Assembly (NCBI RefSeq): GCF_004341625.1
Contig: NZ_SLZG01000011.1
Coordinates: forward strand, 62,001-126,000
Reading direction: 5' to 3'
Source of the DNA: Rhizobium sp. BK376
Lineage (GTDB): Bacteria; Pseudomonadota; Alphaproteobacteria; Rhizobiales; Rhizobiaceae
DNA: 64,000 nt
Below, piece by piece: positions 40,045 to 49,474 of the stretch. Each line of letters opens with the position of its first letter. Within the stretch, counting starts at the first letter, position 1. The notes beneath the pieces are model-generated. The model made no database searches. It was given only the letters and a program-made list of their open reading frames with translations, and was not told the origin of the DNA. A program made the position numbers and the translations under genes.

Positions 40045-40347
40045 ATGTTTCAAGTCTCCTGATCCGCGTTGCGGATCGTCTTTCGGACTCGCCACTGGTA
40101 TCCCTTGTCAGGAATGTTGCACCTTTGGCAGGCTCCGGGGCTTTCGGGGCGGCTTATAGCCCTTCCGGCACGGTTTCCCAATCAAACTTAACCGAGGCCA
40201 TTGCATTTTCATGGCCTTCGAACGACATACATATAGGAAGACGGCGCCTTCATGTAAGTGCGCTATCGTGAGACGGTGTGTTTTTTGTTTACGCAACAAC
40301 AGCCGCCGAATTGAGCCGATCCGCAATGATCTGGGGCGGAATTTGTC
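40045..40347. other. Divergent intergenic region between folE and the NifU-like gene
   Basis: 303 bases with no credible gene. It should hold the two divergent promoters. I see no clear palindromic operator, Zur box, terminator or riboswitch; the part at 40280-40350 includes a T-run (GTGTTTTTTGTTTACG) ahead of the rightward gene. Confidence 0.4.
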
Positions 40348-40797
40348 ATGGACGATATCTACAATAGCAAAATTCTCGAATTTGCAGGCAATATTCCCCG
40401 GATCGGAAGCCTGATCGATGCCGATGCAAATGCACAGGCGCATTCCAAGCTTTGCGGCTCCAAAGTGAAAATCTGGCTGAAGATGGACGGCGATACCATT
40501 ACGGATTTCGCCCACGACGTGAAAGCCTGCGCGCTCGGGCAGGCCTCGTCTTCCGTCATGGCAAGGCATGTGGTCGGCGCGACCGCTGATGAATTGAGGA
40601 AAGCTCGCGCGGATATGCTAGCGATGCTCAAGGCGGACGGCGAGGGACCGGAAGGCCGCTTCGAGGATATGCGTTATCTGCGGCCGGTCAGAGACTACAA
40701 GGCGCGCCATGCTTCGACCATGCTGACCTTCGATGCTGTCGTCGACGCCATCGGCCAGATCGAGGCGAGACGCGCAGAAACGGCAGAGGCGGTCTGA
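40348..40797 (+). CDS. NifU/IscU-like scaffold protein lacking the third cysteine
   Basis: 149 residues. NSKILEFAGNIPRIG, then AHSKLCGSKVKIWLKMDGDTI (first Cys), AHDVKACALGQASSSVMARHV (second Cys), matching IscU/SufU scaffolds. The third cluster Cys, normally just after a VRxYPARxxC-type stretch, is replaced by Ala (RDYKARHAST). With two of three cysteines it may be a carrier or a partly degenerate scaffold. The adjacent yidD starts seven bases after its stop on the same strand. Confidence 0.88.
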   Translation: MDDIYNSKILEFAGNIPRIGSLIDADANAQAHSKLCGSKVKIWLKMDGDTITDFAHDVKACALGQASSSVMARHVVGATADELRKARADMLAMLKADGEGPEGRFEDMRYLRPVRDYKARHASTMLTFDAVVDAIGQIEARRAETAEAV

Positions 40798-40804
40798 ACA
40801 GGCC

Positions 40805-41254
40805 ATGTGTCATCTCTGCTCCCTTGAAGAAGACGAAGACGAGGGCGGCGCTGCCGCGCACCCGCGATCTCATCGGTTGCGTGGAACAGGATTTGACAAA
40901 GACAACGGGGTTGTCAGGCAGTCTTATTCCGGGCGCAACTATAACGGCCCTTTCCGCAAGACGCCCGATCGTCTCCTCGGCATGGGTTTTATCCGGCTTT
41001 ACCAACTGACCTTGTCCGGCTTCATCGGCAATTCCTGCCGGCACCTGCCGACATGCTCCGAATATGGCTACGAATCGATCGCGCGGCATGGGCTATGGGC
41101 CGGCGGCTGGATGGCATTTTTCCGGGTTGCACGCTGCGGCCCCGGCGGCACGAGCGGCTTTGATCCCGTGCCCGAGACCCTCGGCGACCGGTTCCGTTGG
41201 TTCACGCCCTGGCGGTATTTTGCGATCGGGCGGAAGATCAAGACTTCGAATTAG
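40805..41254 (+). CDS. yidD: Membrane protein insertion efficiency factor YidD
   Basis: 149 residues. The core IRLYQLTLSGFIGNSCRHLPTCSEYGYESIARHGLWAGGWMAFFRVARCGPGG is the YidD signature, with an amphipathic helix and three conserved Cys; FDPVP follows. It sits at the inner membrane and helps YidC insert proteins. Compared with E. coli YidD (~85 residues) it has a ~65-residue N-terminal extension with CHLC and an acidic stretch, seen in other rhizobial forms. It is not beside rpmH-rnpA-yidC as in many bacteria. Confidence 0.92.
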   Translation: MCHLCSLEEDEDEGGAAAHPRSHRLRGTGFDKDNGVVRQSYSGRNYNGPFRKTPDRLLGMGFIRLYQLTLSGFIGNSCRHLPTCSEYGYESIARHGLWAGGWMAFFRVARCGPGGTSGFDPVPETLGDRFRWFTPWRYFAIGRKIKTSN

Positions 41255-41488
41255 CGTTGTGAACTCCCTCTCTCGGGCAGATCGCTCCGAGGTGCTCCAG
41301 AACGTAAGACCAAAAGATGCGCTCAGGCGCGGCGGTCATCAACGCGTGGCACGACCGTGGTTTGTTGGGCAAGGCTCGATTAGCGGCCGCTCAAAGTCTC
41401 TGAGGTCGATTTTGAATAGCGCTTCAGCGGAGCTGTAATTCCTGCAGCGCCCATAAAGTGTCGACATGTATTACGAGGGTATATACCT

Positions 41489-41809
41489 GTGTCTTTGTTC
41501 GAAGAGAACGCCGCGATCCTGCATAAATTCGAATCTGACGGAAGAGACCTTAGCTCTCCTCGATCTATCGATTTCTGCCACATCTTCCCTGACAAAGTAT
41601 CGGCCGACGCCTTCGCCAGGGCAGCTGAAACGGAAGGATTTGCCGTAGCAGTGCACGATGTCGAACGAGAGGTAGACCCCTGGGACGTTATTGCGTCCAA
41701 GGAAATGATACTAACCTGCGAAGCCATCACCGACACAGAGGAGTATCTCGACGCGTTGGCGCGATCTTATCGCGGTCAAGCAGATGGCTGGGGCTTCTTC
41801 ACCGTCTGA
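41489..41809 (+). CDS. RraB-like protein (RNase E inhibitor family)
   Basis: 106 residues, acidic. The C-terminal part EYLDALARSYRGQADGWGFFTV, preceded by FPDKVSADAFARAAETEGFAVAVHD, matches RraB (PF06877), whose members bind RNase E and limit its activity. Function in Rhizobium is untested. A GTG start is used with GAGG ten bases upstream; a longer frame would need a weaker site. It stands alone between yidD and the Sel1 gene. Confidence 0.8.
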   Translation: MSLFEENAAILHKFESDGRDLSSPRSIDFCHIFPDKVSADAFARAAETEGFAVAVHDVEREVDPWDVIASKEMILTCEAITDTEEYLDALARSYRGQADGWGFFTV

Positions 41810-41933
41810 GGCCGGTGACTTATGGGTTCACGATCTAGCCTGCTTGGAATCGTGTAGAAAAATGCACTTGCAGTTGCATAATTTCAGGATATCACTAGCG
41901 TCGTAGCGATTTTTTCTCGAAAATGTCTTTGAT

Positions 41934-44534
41934 ATGAAGCCCTTTTTTCTAGCTCTGGTATTTTTCACCATATTCGCTTCGACCGCAGGCGCAGCCGACG
42001 TGTCGGACGACAAGAAAACATCCGCAGATGAGTGCAGATCACTGGAGAGCGACAAGGTGTCTGCCTCCGGCCTGACCTATTGGCGGCACGTGCTTAATGT
42101 CTGCGATGCCTATCGCAAGTCCGATCCGCAATCGGTAGAGGCGCGCTATTTCTATTATTCCAGCCTTTTCAATACGGGGGACTACGGGCCGGCGGTGGTG
42201 GGATTAGAGGAATTGGCGACCGCAGATTCCTATGCGCCAGCGATGGGCTATCTTGCAACGGCCTATATCTACGGCCAAGGACGCGACCGCAATTTTCCGG
42301 CTGCGCTGATATGGATACGGAAAGCGGCGCTAATGGGCGATGCAACGGCCGATTATCTGTTCGGCCGCATGTATCTTAACGGCTGGGGCGTGCAGCAGGA
42401 TTTCGTCATGGCACGCTCTTATTTCGAGCTGGCGGACGGGCTGGGCTATCACTACGCCGGTGCTGCACTGGCTCACATGTATCTCGAGGGCGTCGGGGTC
42501 GCCCCCGATCCGGAAAAGGCATTCCAGATCTACAGCAAGACGGCGAAGGCCGGCAGTGAAAATGCGGCTGTATGGCTTGCCTATCTATATCGGCACGGCC
42601 GAGGCGTAGCCAAGGACACGACGCATGCGGTGGAATTGCTGAAGGCTTCGGCAGCACGGGGCTATACTCTTGCTTTGAGCGATCTTGCAGACATCGATCT
42701 CTACGACGACGATCTCCGCAATACGGCGGAAGCCGTAAAGCTTCTTAATCAGGCGATCGCCTTGGGGGATGCGGATGCATCGGTTGAGCTCGGCACGGCC
42801 TATCTCTTCGGCGACAGCCTGGAAAAGGACCTGCCCCGCGCCAAGACCTTGATTCAGCAGGCAATCGACCTGCACTCGTTTTGGGCATATCGAGCTATGG
42901 GGCAGTTTTACCGGTATGGAGACAAGAGAGATTATGCCCTCGCCATGTCCTTCGAAAAAGAAGCAGCCGACCGCGGGGTCGTTAGTGCGATTCGTGACAT
43001 CGGACTCTTGTACCGCTGGGGCGAGGGCGTGCCGAAGGATCCGCAACTTGCGAAGGAGTGGCTCTCAAAGGCCGCGGCGCTCGGCGATGAGGACGCGCGC
43101 TACTATCTGGGTAAGATCTACTACTACGGCGAAGGCATCCAACGCGATACTGCGCAGGGAATCGAATTGCTGACGCAGTCCGCTGAAGCTGGCAACAGGG
43201 ACGCCATGGATGCTCTCGGCAATGCCTATTCGGTCGGAGACGGTGTCGCTCGCGATGATAAAAAGGCCATGTCCTGGCTTCGCAAGGCGTCTGATGTCGG
43301 AAACGGCTTTGCGATGGACGACATCGGCAACCTTTATTTCTCCGGATACGGTGTCAAGGCAGACAAGGCGGAGGCGCTGCGTTGGTACAAGCGCAGTGCT
43401 GCTAAGGGCACCGCGCTTGGAATGTACCATCTCGGCATCGTGTACGAGCAAGGGCAGGGCACAGATCCCGATATCCGCCTGGCAGTCCAATGGTTGAAGA
43501 AAGCAGCGGCGGCCGGCGACACCAAGGCCATGGTGGAGCTCGGTGGGATTTATCGCGGCGATGACGGCTTGCCCCGCGATGACGGGCAGTCCCTACAATT
43601 CTACAGCAAGGCCGCCGGAGCTGGAGATATCAAAGCCGTGATTCTGTTGGGCAGAGCGTACGAAAGCGGCGACGGCGTCAAGCAGAATTTCGACGAGGCC
43701 ATCAAATGGTATGGCAAGGCGGCCGACAGCGGTTCAGCCGAAGGCATGTATCGGCTCGGCCGGCTTTACTACGGCAGCAGCGGCGCGACGGCTGACTTTG
43801 CCAAGGCATTGGAATGGCTAACGAAAAGTGACTCCAAGGGCGACGAGGACGCCGCGTACCTGCTCGGTGACATGTACCAGGGCGGCCACGGCGTGCCGAT
43901 CGATCTTACCAAGGCGTTCAACTGGTTTCTGAAATCCGCCAGCAACTCTAACGCCGACGCGATGAATGCAGTTGGCTTCTTCTTCCAGAACGGGATGGCA
44001 ACCACTGCTGACGCCAACATAGCGCTCCGCTGGTACAAGAAGGCGGCAGACGGCAATTCGGCAATCGGCGCCCTCAATCTCGCCTATATGTACGAGGACG
44101 GCAACGGCGTGCCGATCGACCTGAAGGCGGCTTTCGAGTTCTACAAGAAATCAGCCGATCTGGGTTCCAGCAGCGCCATGTTCGCCCTTGGTCGGATGTA
44201 TGACGATGGGCGTGGCACCGCAGTGGACAAGAACGCGGCCCTGCAATGGTATCTGAGGGCGAGCGATCTCGGCTACAAGGGCGCCGCCTACCGTATCGCG
44301 TTTGCCTATGATCGCCTCTACAGCTCTGACCTTGCCGCCGAAAGCGTTCTGAAGGCGCTGAGCGAAGGGGACGAAGTGATCATATCCCGCCTGAAGTCGA
44401 TGTCGCCATTCACTCTCCGCGCGCTCAAGCAAAGCCTTCGTCAGCGCGGACTTTTCAGCGGACCTATCACCGACGAGATCACTCCGGCGACGACGAAAGT
44501 TCTGGAAGACTATTACAAGGCCAACGCTTCCTAG
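41934..44534 (+). CDS. Secreted protein with about 19 Sel1 repeats
   Basis: 866 residues. Signal peptide to about AGAAD (residue 22). From about residue 70 to 790 the protein is a run of some 19 Sel1-like repeats of ~36 residues, each with the pattern GxGVxxD...A..WY.KAA..G...A. Several repeats (near residues 255, 300 and 325) are degenerate. A C-terminal segment (SPFTLRALKQSLRQRGLFSGPITDEITP) resembles a peptidoglycan-binding repeat. Sel1 arrays form alpha-solenoids for protein contacts, often in envelope signalling (compare ExoR, PodJ). It stands alone before thrS. Confidence 0.92.
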   Translation: MKPFFLALVFFTIFASTAGAADVSDDKKTSADECRSLESDKVSASGLTYWRHVLNVCDAYRKSDPQSVEARYFYYSSLFNTGDYGPAVVGLEELATADSYAPAMGYLATAYIYGQGRDRNFPAALIWIRKAALMGDATADYLFGRMYLNGWGVQQDFVMARSYFELADGLGYHYAGAALAHMYLEGVGVAPDPEKAFQIYSKTAKAGSENAAVWLAYLYRHGRGVAKDTTHAVELLKASAARGYTLALSDLADIDLYDDDLRNTAEAVKLLNQAIALGDADASVELGTAYLFGDSLEKDLPRAKTLIQQAIDLHSFWAYRAMGQFYRYGDKRDYALAMSFEKEAADRGVVSAIRDIGLLYRWGEGVPKDPQLAKEWLSKAAALGDEDARYYLGKIYYYGEGIQRDTAQGIELLTQSAEAGNRDAMDALGNAYSVGDGVARDDKKAMSWLRKASDVGNGFAMDDIGNLYFSGYGVKADKAEALRWYKRSAAKGTALGMYHLGIVYEQGQGTDPDIRLAVQWLKKAAAAGDTKAMVELGGIYRGDDGLPRDDGQSLQFYSKAAGAGDIKAVILLGRAYESGDGVKQNFDEAIKWYGKAADSGSAEGMYRLGRLYYGSSGATADFAKALEWLTKSDSKGDEDAAYLLGDMYQGGHGVPIDLTKAFNWFLKSASNSNADAMNAVGFFFQNGMATTADANIALRWYKKAADGNSAIGALNLAYMYEDGNGVPIDLKAAFEFYKKSADLGSSSAMFALGRMYDDGRGTAVDKNAALQWYLRASDLGYKGAAYRIAFAYDRLYSSDLAAESVLKALSEGDEVIISRLKSMSPFTLRALKQSLRQRGLFSGPITDEITPATTKVLEDYYKANAS

Positions 44535-44687
44535 CCCGCGTCAGCGGGAGATTTGACGCCTTCTGGGACAAGCTGGACTTTGACTTCAACAGTGAAACGA
44601 AGTATCACGCCGACCTTCAGCCGCCGGGAATCCCCGGTCTATTTTACCACCCGCATTCGTTGGCGGGACTGGACAAGGAGAATTTTG

Positions 44688-46697
44688 ATGTCCCAATCCG
44701 TTTCCCTGACATTTCCCGATGGTTCCGTGCGCAGCTATGATGCCAGCGCAACCGGTCGCGATGTCGCCGAATCCATTTCAAAGTCGCTGGCCAAGAAGGC
44801 GGTCGCCATTGCGATCGACGGCACCGTCCGCGATCTTTCCGACGCCGTGACCGACGGCAAGATCGAAATCATCACCCGCGAGGATTCCCGCGCGCTGGAG
44901 CTTATCCGGCATGACGCGGCGCACGTTCTCGCCGAAGCCGTGCAGGAGCTTTGGCCCGGCACGCAGGTGACGATCGGCCCGGTCATCGAAAACGGCTTCT
45001 ACTACGATTTTGCCAAGAACGAGCCTTTCACGCCCGACGATCTGCCTGTCATCGAAAAGAAGATGAAGGAAATCATCCAGCGCAATAAGCCGTTCACCAA
45101 GCAGATCTGGTCGCGTGAGAAGGCGAAGGAAGTCTTTGCCGCCAAGGGCGAGAACTACAAGGTCGAGCTGGTCGATGCCATCCCCGAGGGGCAGGACCTT
45201 AAGATCTACAATCAGGGCGACTGGTTTGATCTCTGCCGCGGCCCGCACATGGCTTCCACCGGCCAGATCGGCGCGGCGTTCAAGCTGATGAAGGTGGCCG
45301 GCGCCTATTGGCGCGGCGACAGCAACAATGCGATGCTGTCGCGCATTTATGGTACGGCTTTCGCCGAACAGGCTGATCTCGACAATTACCTGAACGTCCT
45401 CGCCGAGGCCGAAAAGCGCGACCACCGCCGTCTTGGCCGTGAAATGGATCTCTTCCATTTCCAGGAAGAAGGCCCGGGCGTCGTCTTCTGGCACGGCAAG
45501 GGTTGGCGCGTGTTCCAGACCCTCGTCTCCTATATGCGTCGGCGTCTTGCCGGCGACTACGAGGAAGTCAACGCGCCGCAGGTGCTTGATACGTCGCTGT
45601 GGGAAACCTCCGGTCACTGGGGCTGGTATCAGGAGAACATGTTCGCGGTGAAATCCGCCCATGCCTTCACCCATCCCGATGACAAGGATGCCGACAACCG
45701 CGTCTTCGCGCTGAAGCCGATGAATTGCCCCGGCCACGTGCAGATATTCAAGCATGGCTTGAAGTCCTACCGCGAACTGCCGATTCGCCTTGCGGAATTC
45801 GGTCTCGTGCATCGCTACGAACCGTCGGGCGCCTTGCATGGTCTGATGCGCGTGCGCGGCTTCACGCAGGATGACGCGCATATCTTCTGCACTGACGAGC
45901 AGATGGCCGCCGAGTGCCTGAAGATCAATGATCTCATCCTGTCGGTCTACAAGGATTTCGGCTTCGAGGAATGCGTCGTCAAGCTCTCCACGCGTCCCGA
46001 CAAGCGCGTCGGCTCCGATGCGCTCTGGGATCGTGCCGAAAGCGTGATGATGGACGTGCTGAAGACGATCGAGGCGCAGTCCGGCGGGCGCATCAAGACC
46101 GGCATCCTGCCGGGCGAGGGTGCGTTCTACGGGCCGAAGTTCGAATACACGCTCCGTGACGCTATCGGCCGCGAATGGCAGTGCGGCACCACGCAGGTCG
46201 ACTTCAACCTGCCGGAGCGTTTCGGCGCCTTCTACATCGATCAGCATTCGGAGAAGACGCAGCCGGTCATGATCCATCGCGCCATCTGCGGCTCGATGGA
46301 GCGCTTCCTCGGCATCCTGATCGAGAACTTCGCCGGCCATATGCCGCTATGGGTATCGCCGCTGCAGGTGGTTGTCGCAACGATCACCTCGGATGCGGAC
46401 GAGTATGGCGCCGAGGTTGCCGAAGCGCTGCGTGACGCCGGCCTCACCGTCGAGACCGACTTCCGCAACGAGAAGATCAACTATAAGATCCGCGAACATT
46501 CGGTAACGAAGGTTCCCGTGATCATCGTCTGCGGCAAGAAGGAAGCAGAAGAGCGTTCCGTCAACATCCGCCGGCTCGGCTCTCAGGCCCAGACTTCAAT
46601 GTCGCTGGATGCAGCGATTGCTGAACTGGCGCATGAGGCGACCGCACCGGATCTTCTGCGCAAGGCTGAAGCCAAGAAGGCAAAGGCGGCGGCCTGA
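44688..46697 (+). CDS. thrS: Threonine-tRNA ligase
   Basis: 669 residues. TGS domain (1-62, SVSLTFPDGSVRSYDASATGRDVAESI), then the SAD editing domain with HDAAHVLAEAV (HxxxH) near 77-87 and the Cys/His in LCRGPHM, then the class II core with MKPMNCPGHVQIFK, HGLMRVRGFTQDDAHIFC and GSMERFLGILIEN, and a C-terminal anticodon-binding domain. It charges tRNA-Thr and removes mischarged serine. AAGGAG before MSQSVSLTF fixes the start. No T-box or leader is evident. Confidence 0.97.
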   Translation: MSQSVSLTFPDGSVRSYDASATGRDVAESISKSLAKKAVAIAIDGTVRDLSDAVTDGKIEIITREDSRALELIRHDAAHVLAEAVQELWPGTQVTIGPVIENGFYYDFAKNEPFTPDDLPVIEKKMKEIIQRNKPFTKQIWSREKAKEVFAAKGENYKVELVDAIPEGQDLKIYNQGDWFDLCRGPHMASTGQIGAAFKLMKVAGAYWRGDSNNAMLSRIYGTAFAEQADLDNYLNVLAEAEKRDHRRLGREMDLFHFQEEGPGVVFWHGKGWRVFQTLVSYMRRRLAGDYEEVNAPQVLDTSLWETSGHWGWYQENMFAVKSAHAFTHPDDKDADNRVFALKPMNCPGHVQIFKHGLKSYRELPIRLAEFGLVHRYEPSGALHGLMRVRGFTQDDAHIFCTDEQMAAECLKINDLILSVYKDFGFEECVVKLSTRPDKRVGSDALWDRAESVMMDVLKTIEAQSGGRIKTGILPGEGAFYGPKFEYTLRDAIGREWQCGTTQVDFNLPERFGAFYIDQHSEKTQPVMIHRAICGSMERFLGILIENFAGHMPLWVSPLQVVVATITSDADEYGAEVAEALRDAGLTVETDFRNEKINYKIREHSVTKVPVIIVCGKKEAEERSVNIRRLGSQAQTSMSLDAAIAELAHEATAPDLLRKAEAKKAKAAA

Positions 46698-46717
46698 ACT
46701 GCAGTTTGAACAATTAG

Positions 46718-46750
46718 CATCTGGCAGCGTTTTCATCGTGCTGTCAGATG
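46718..46750. terminator. Hairpin between thrS and the acyltransferase gene
   Basis: CATCTGGCAGC (46718-46728) pairs with GCTGTCAGATG (46740-46750), eleven pairs with one G-U, around an 11-base loop. It is 20 bases after the thrS stop. Without a T-run it may end transcription weakly or only partly. Confidence 0.5.
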
Positions 46751-46782
46751 CCTGACATATACCTGCAATATATGGCCCCTGA

Positions 46783-47655
46783 ATGATCGAGGAGCGGGCA
46801 GCGCCCGGTGCCCATTTGAATTTCAAAGAACTGTCCTATGCCAATGAACGGGACCCGCGTCTGAAGCGCTGGTTCATTCGCTCGATCGAGGGCTTGTCCG
46901 GCCGTGACCGTTACGCGCGCCTTTACGATATCTGGCGTACGGATATCGTCGGCAAGAGCGAGCGGGTGTTCGGCAAGATGCTAGACCTTATCGACGTTCG
47001 CATGGATATCAGGGGCGAATGGCCGCCGCGCAACCTCACCGATGATACGCCCGTTGTCATCGTCGCGAACCATCCCTTCGGCATCGGTGACGGCATTGCT
47101 GTTCTCGCGCTCGCCGAGCAGCTCGGTCGCCCGTTCAAGGTGCTCATTCACAATGAGCTCCTGAAAGTGCCTGAGATGGCGGATTACTCCCTGCCGATCT
47201 CCTTTGACGAGACCAAGGAAGCGCTGGCCATCAATATGCGCACACGGCATGAGGCCCTTCGTCTTCTGAAGGAAGGAACGACGATCATCGTCTTTCCCGC
47301 GGGCGGAGTTGCAACTGCAAAAAAGGGCTTCGGCAGGGCAGAGGACTTGCCCTGGAAGATGTTCCCGGCAAAGCTCGTGCAGTCTGCGCGCGCTAGCGTC
47401 ATTCCGATCTATTTCGAAGGGCAGAACGGCAGGCTCTTTCATCTCGCGAGCCGGCTTTCGCTGACGCTGCGCCTTTCGCTGCTGATCCGTGAATTTCGCC
47501 GGCTGTCGGGTAGCACGATCACCTCCCATGTAGGCGAGCTGATATCGTGGGAATCGTTGAACAAGGGAAATGATCGCAAGGATCTGCTGTCGCGGCTCTA
47601 TAGTGCTGTCTTTTCCATGGCGCCGCCGCGGCGGCCGTTTTTGAAGCGAGCCTAG
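46783..47655 (+). CDS. Lysophospholipid acyltransferase family protein
   Basis: 290 residues. The acyltransferase motif is VVIVANHPFGIGDG (His and Asp of the HxxxxxD form seen in hemolysin-type members), followed by VLIHNELLKVPE, TTIIVFPAGGVATAKKG and RASVIPIYFEGQNGRLFH. These correspond to PlsC blocks I to IV. It may acylate lysophospholipids or an ornithine-type lipid. It lies 85 bases after thrS, behind a hairpin, and converges on the secreted hypothetical gene. Confidence 0.88.
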   Translation: MIEERAAPGAHLNFKELSYANERDPRLKRWFIRSIEGLSGRDRYARLYDIWRTDIVGKSERVFGKMLDLIDVRMDIRGEWPPRNLTDDTPVVIVANHPFGIGDGIAVLALAEQLGRPFKVLIHNELLKVPEMADYSLPISFDETKEALAINMRTRHEALRLLKEGTTIIVFPAGGVATAKKGFGRAEDLPWKMFPAKLVQSARASVIPIYFEGQNGRLFHLASRLSLTLRLSLLIREFRRLSGSTITSHVGELISWESLNKGNDRKDLLSRLYSAVFSMAPPRRPFLKRA

Positions 47656-47663
47656 CCAGCCTC

Positions 47664-48782
47664 TCAATCCATGCTGGTGCCGCTTTCGCCGGGGGCAAGC
47701 TGTTCATAGGTCGGAAGCGGTGCTTTGCCAGCCGGATGAGGTTGCTCAGCTGGCGACGCCTGTTGCGGCACGACTTGCTGAACGGCCGGAACAGCCTGAT
47801 CCTCCTGCCGCAGCGGTTCCTGCACTTCCTGCGGCTGCTCCCTCAGCAAGACCTCGACATCGGAATTCTGCCCGGCGGTCACGTTGAAATCGCGCTGGTA
47901 GATCTTGTCCTTGTTGCGGGCGACGGCCGTATACACCCCTTCTGACAGGACCATGGTCGGGAAGGCGCTGACGCTTTCCGCAACGATATCGCCCGATGAC
48001 GTCAGTACCGACCAAGCCGTATCGGCAATGGCTTCTCCGCCGGCATCCGACACGAGCTTCAGCGTGATCTTTGCGGCCCGATGCTGGATGGTCGCTTCGG
48101 TCACCTTGCCGGACTCCACCTGGATATCGGCGCGGATGATCGCGTTGACCTGACCGTATTCCGAAACAATGTGATAGGTGCCGGCACTGATGCCGATAAG
48201 CGTGTTCGGCTTGACGTCGGCCATCACGAGACCGCGTGTGCCATCTTCCTTCACGTCGCTCGAATAGATCGAGAAGCTGAGTTCGCCGGGCGGGATGCGC
48301 ACGTCGGAGCCCGAGACGGCATTGAGCACGATGCCGCCGGCATCAAGCACCATGACCTGCTTTTGTATGGCACCGCTATCAGGCACGGTCAGTTTCTTGG
48401 TGACGCCAGCGCGTCCGAAGGAAACGTTGACGAAATAATCCCCTGGAGCGAGCTGAAAATCGGCCGATCCGCCCTTCGAGCTGGCAACCAGCGGCAACTT
48501 GCCGTCGGCACCCGGGATCGGACTGAAAACGTACCAGGACAGGCCCTGTTGCACAGCCTGACCATCAGCTGTCATCTTTGCATCGAAGGCAACTTCGCGC
48601 AGCTCCGAATTGCTCGGTTTGGCCGCGCCTGGCGCCATGAAGGCGTTAAGCTTCGGCATCTTGGAGGTCGTATCGAGCTGCTTGAATTCCTTGAAGGCGT
48701 CCGCAGCAGCAGCAGTCAGCGGCATCACCACCAGCGCGGCGATTGCAAAGCCGATCCGGGCGAGGGCCAAAGTAGCTGACAT
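47664..48782 (-). CDS. Secreted hypothetical protein with Pro/Gln-rich tail
   Basis: 372 residues. Signal peptide to about TAAAADA (residue 27). Then a mostly beta-stranded region (SWYVFSPIPGADGKLP, FQLAPGDYFVNVSFGRAG, RIPPGELSFSIYSSDV, ISAGTYHIVSEYGQVNA, LSEGVYTAVARNKDKIYQ) with repeated GxY elements that look like several immunoglobulin-like or carboxypeptidase-regulatory-like modules. The last ~60 residues are Pro/Gln/Glu-rich. No named family assigned. It ends with convergent acyltransferase and is divergent from the nitroreductase. Confidence 0.8.
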   Translation of the reverse strand: MSATLALARIGFAIAALVVMPLTAAAADAFKEFKQLDTTSKMPKLNAFMAPGAAKPSNSELREVAFDAKMTADGQAVQQGLSWYVFSPIPGADGKLPLVASSKGGSADFQLAPGDYFVNVSFGRAGVTKKLTVPDSGAIQKQVMVLDAGGIVLNAVSGSDVRIPPGELSFSIYSSDVKEDGTRGLVMADVKPNTLIGISAGTYHIVSEYGQVNAIIRADIQVESGKVTEATIQHRAAKITLKLVSDAGGEAIADTAWSVLTSSGDIVAESVSAFPTMVLSEGVYTAVARNKDKIYQRDFNVTAGQNSDVEVLLREQPQEVQEPLRQEDQAVPAVQQVVPQQASPAEQPHPAGKAPLPTYEQLAPGESGTSMD

Positions 48783-48891
48783 GCGTTCCCAACCGATTGA
48801 CTTCTTGAGCGACAAAGGCCACTTCAAGACCAATCCAGTGGCAAATTCAAGACCTGTCCGCCTTGCGCATCTCGACGAAAGCAATTCATCC

Positions 48892-49473
48892 ATGAAAAAT
48901 GATATTAAGCTGATCGATTATCTTGCGGTCCGCCGATCCATCCCAGCCTTCCAGATGTCCGAGCCCGGCCCGGACAAGACCGAAATCGAGGACATTCTGC
49001 GTATTGCCTCGCGCGTTCCGGATCACGGAAAGCTCGCCCCCTGGCGTTTCATCGTCTATCGCGGCGAGGAGCGGAAGCGCATCGGCGAGGAGCTTTTGAA
49101 GCTCGCATTGGCGGCAAAACCGGACCTGTCGCCCGAGATGATCGAGGTCGAACGCGCGCGCTTCACCCGCGCCCCCGTCGTTATCGCCGTCGTCAGCAAG
49201 GCGGCGCCGCATGTCAAGATTCCGGAATGGGAACAGTTGATGTCGGCGGGCGCCCTGTGCCTCAATCTGCTCATGTCGGCCAATGCCCATGGCTGGGTTT
49301 CGAACTGGCTGACCGAGTGGTTCGCCTATGATGAACGCGCCTATCCGCTTCTCGGCGTACAGCCGGGCGAGAAGGTCGCCGGCTTCATCCATATCGGTTC
49401 GAGCACCTTTCCGTCGACAGAACGGCCCCGTCCGGAGTTGGTCGAAACCGTAACCTGGGTCGGCGGAGAGTAA
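48892..49473 (+). CDS. Nitroreductase family protein (FMN-dependent)
   Basis: 193 residues. RRSIPAFQM and VPDHGKLAPWRFIVYRGEERKRIGEELL form the FMN-binding N-terminus, with SAGALCLNLLMSANAHGWVSNW and GFIHIGS at the dimer interface. The family reduces nitro compounds, flavins or quinones with NAD(P)H. The next gene, a flavin reductase-like protein, starts one base after its stop, so the two probably work together in flavin or quinone reduction. Confidence 0.92.
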   Translation: MKNDIKLIDYLAVRRSIPAFQMSEPGPDKTEIEDILRIASRVPDHGKLAPWRFIVYRGEERKRIGEELLKLALAAKPDLSPEMIEVERARFTRAPVVIAVVSKAAPHVKIPEWEQLMSAGALCLNLLMSANAHGWVSNWLTEWFAYDERAYPLLGVQPGEKVAGFIHIGSSTFPSTERPRPELVETVTWVGGE

Positions 49474-49474
49474 T

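Noticed and set aside
41255..41488. Possible decayed gene between yidD and the RraB-like gene
   Set aside because: Short open frames here lack family similarity and consistent codon use; I cannot support a pseudogene.
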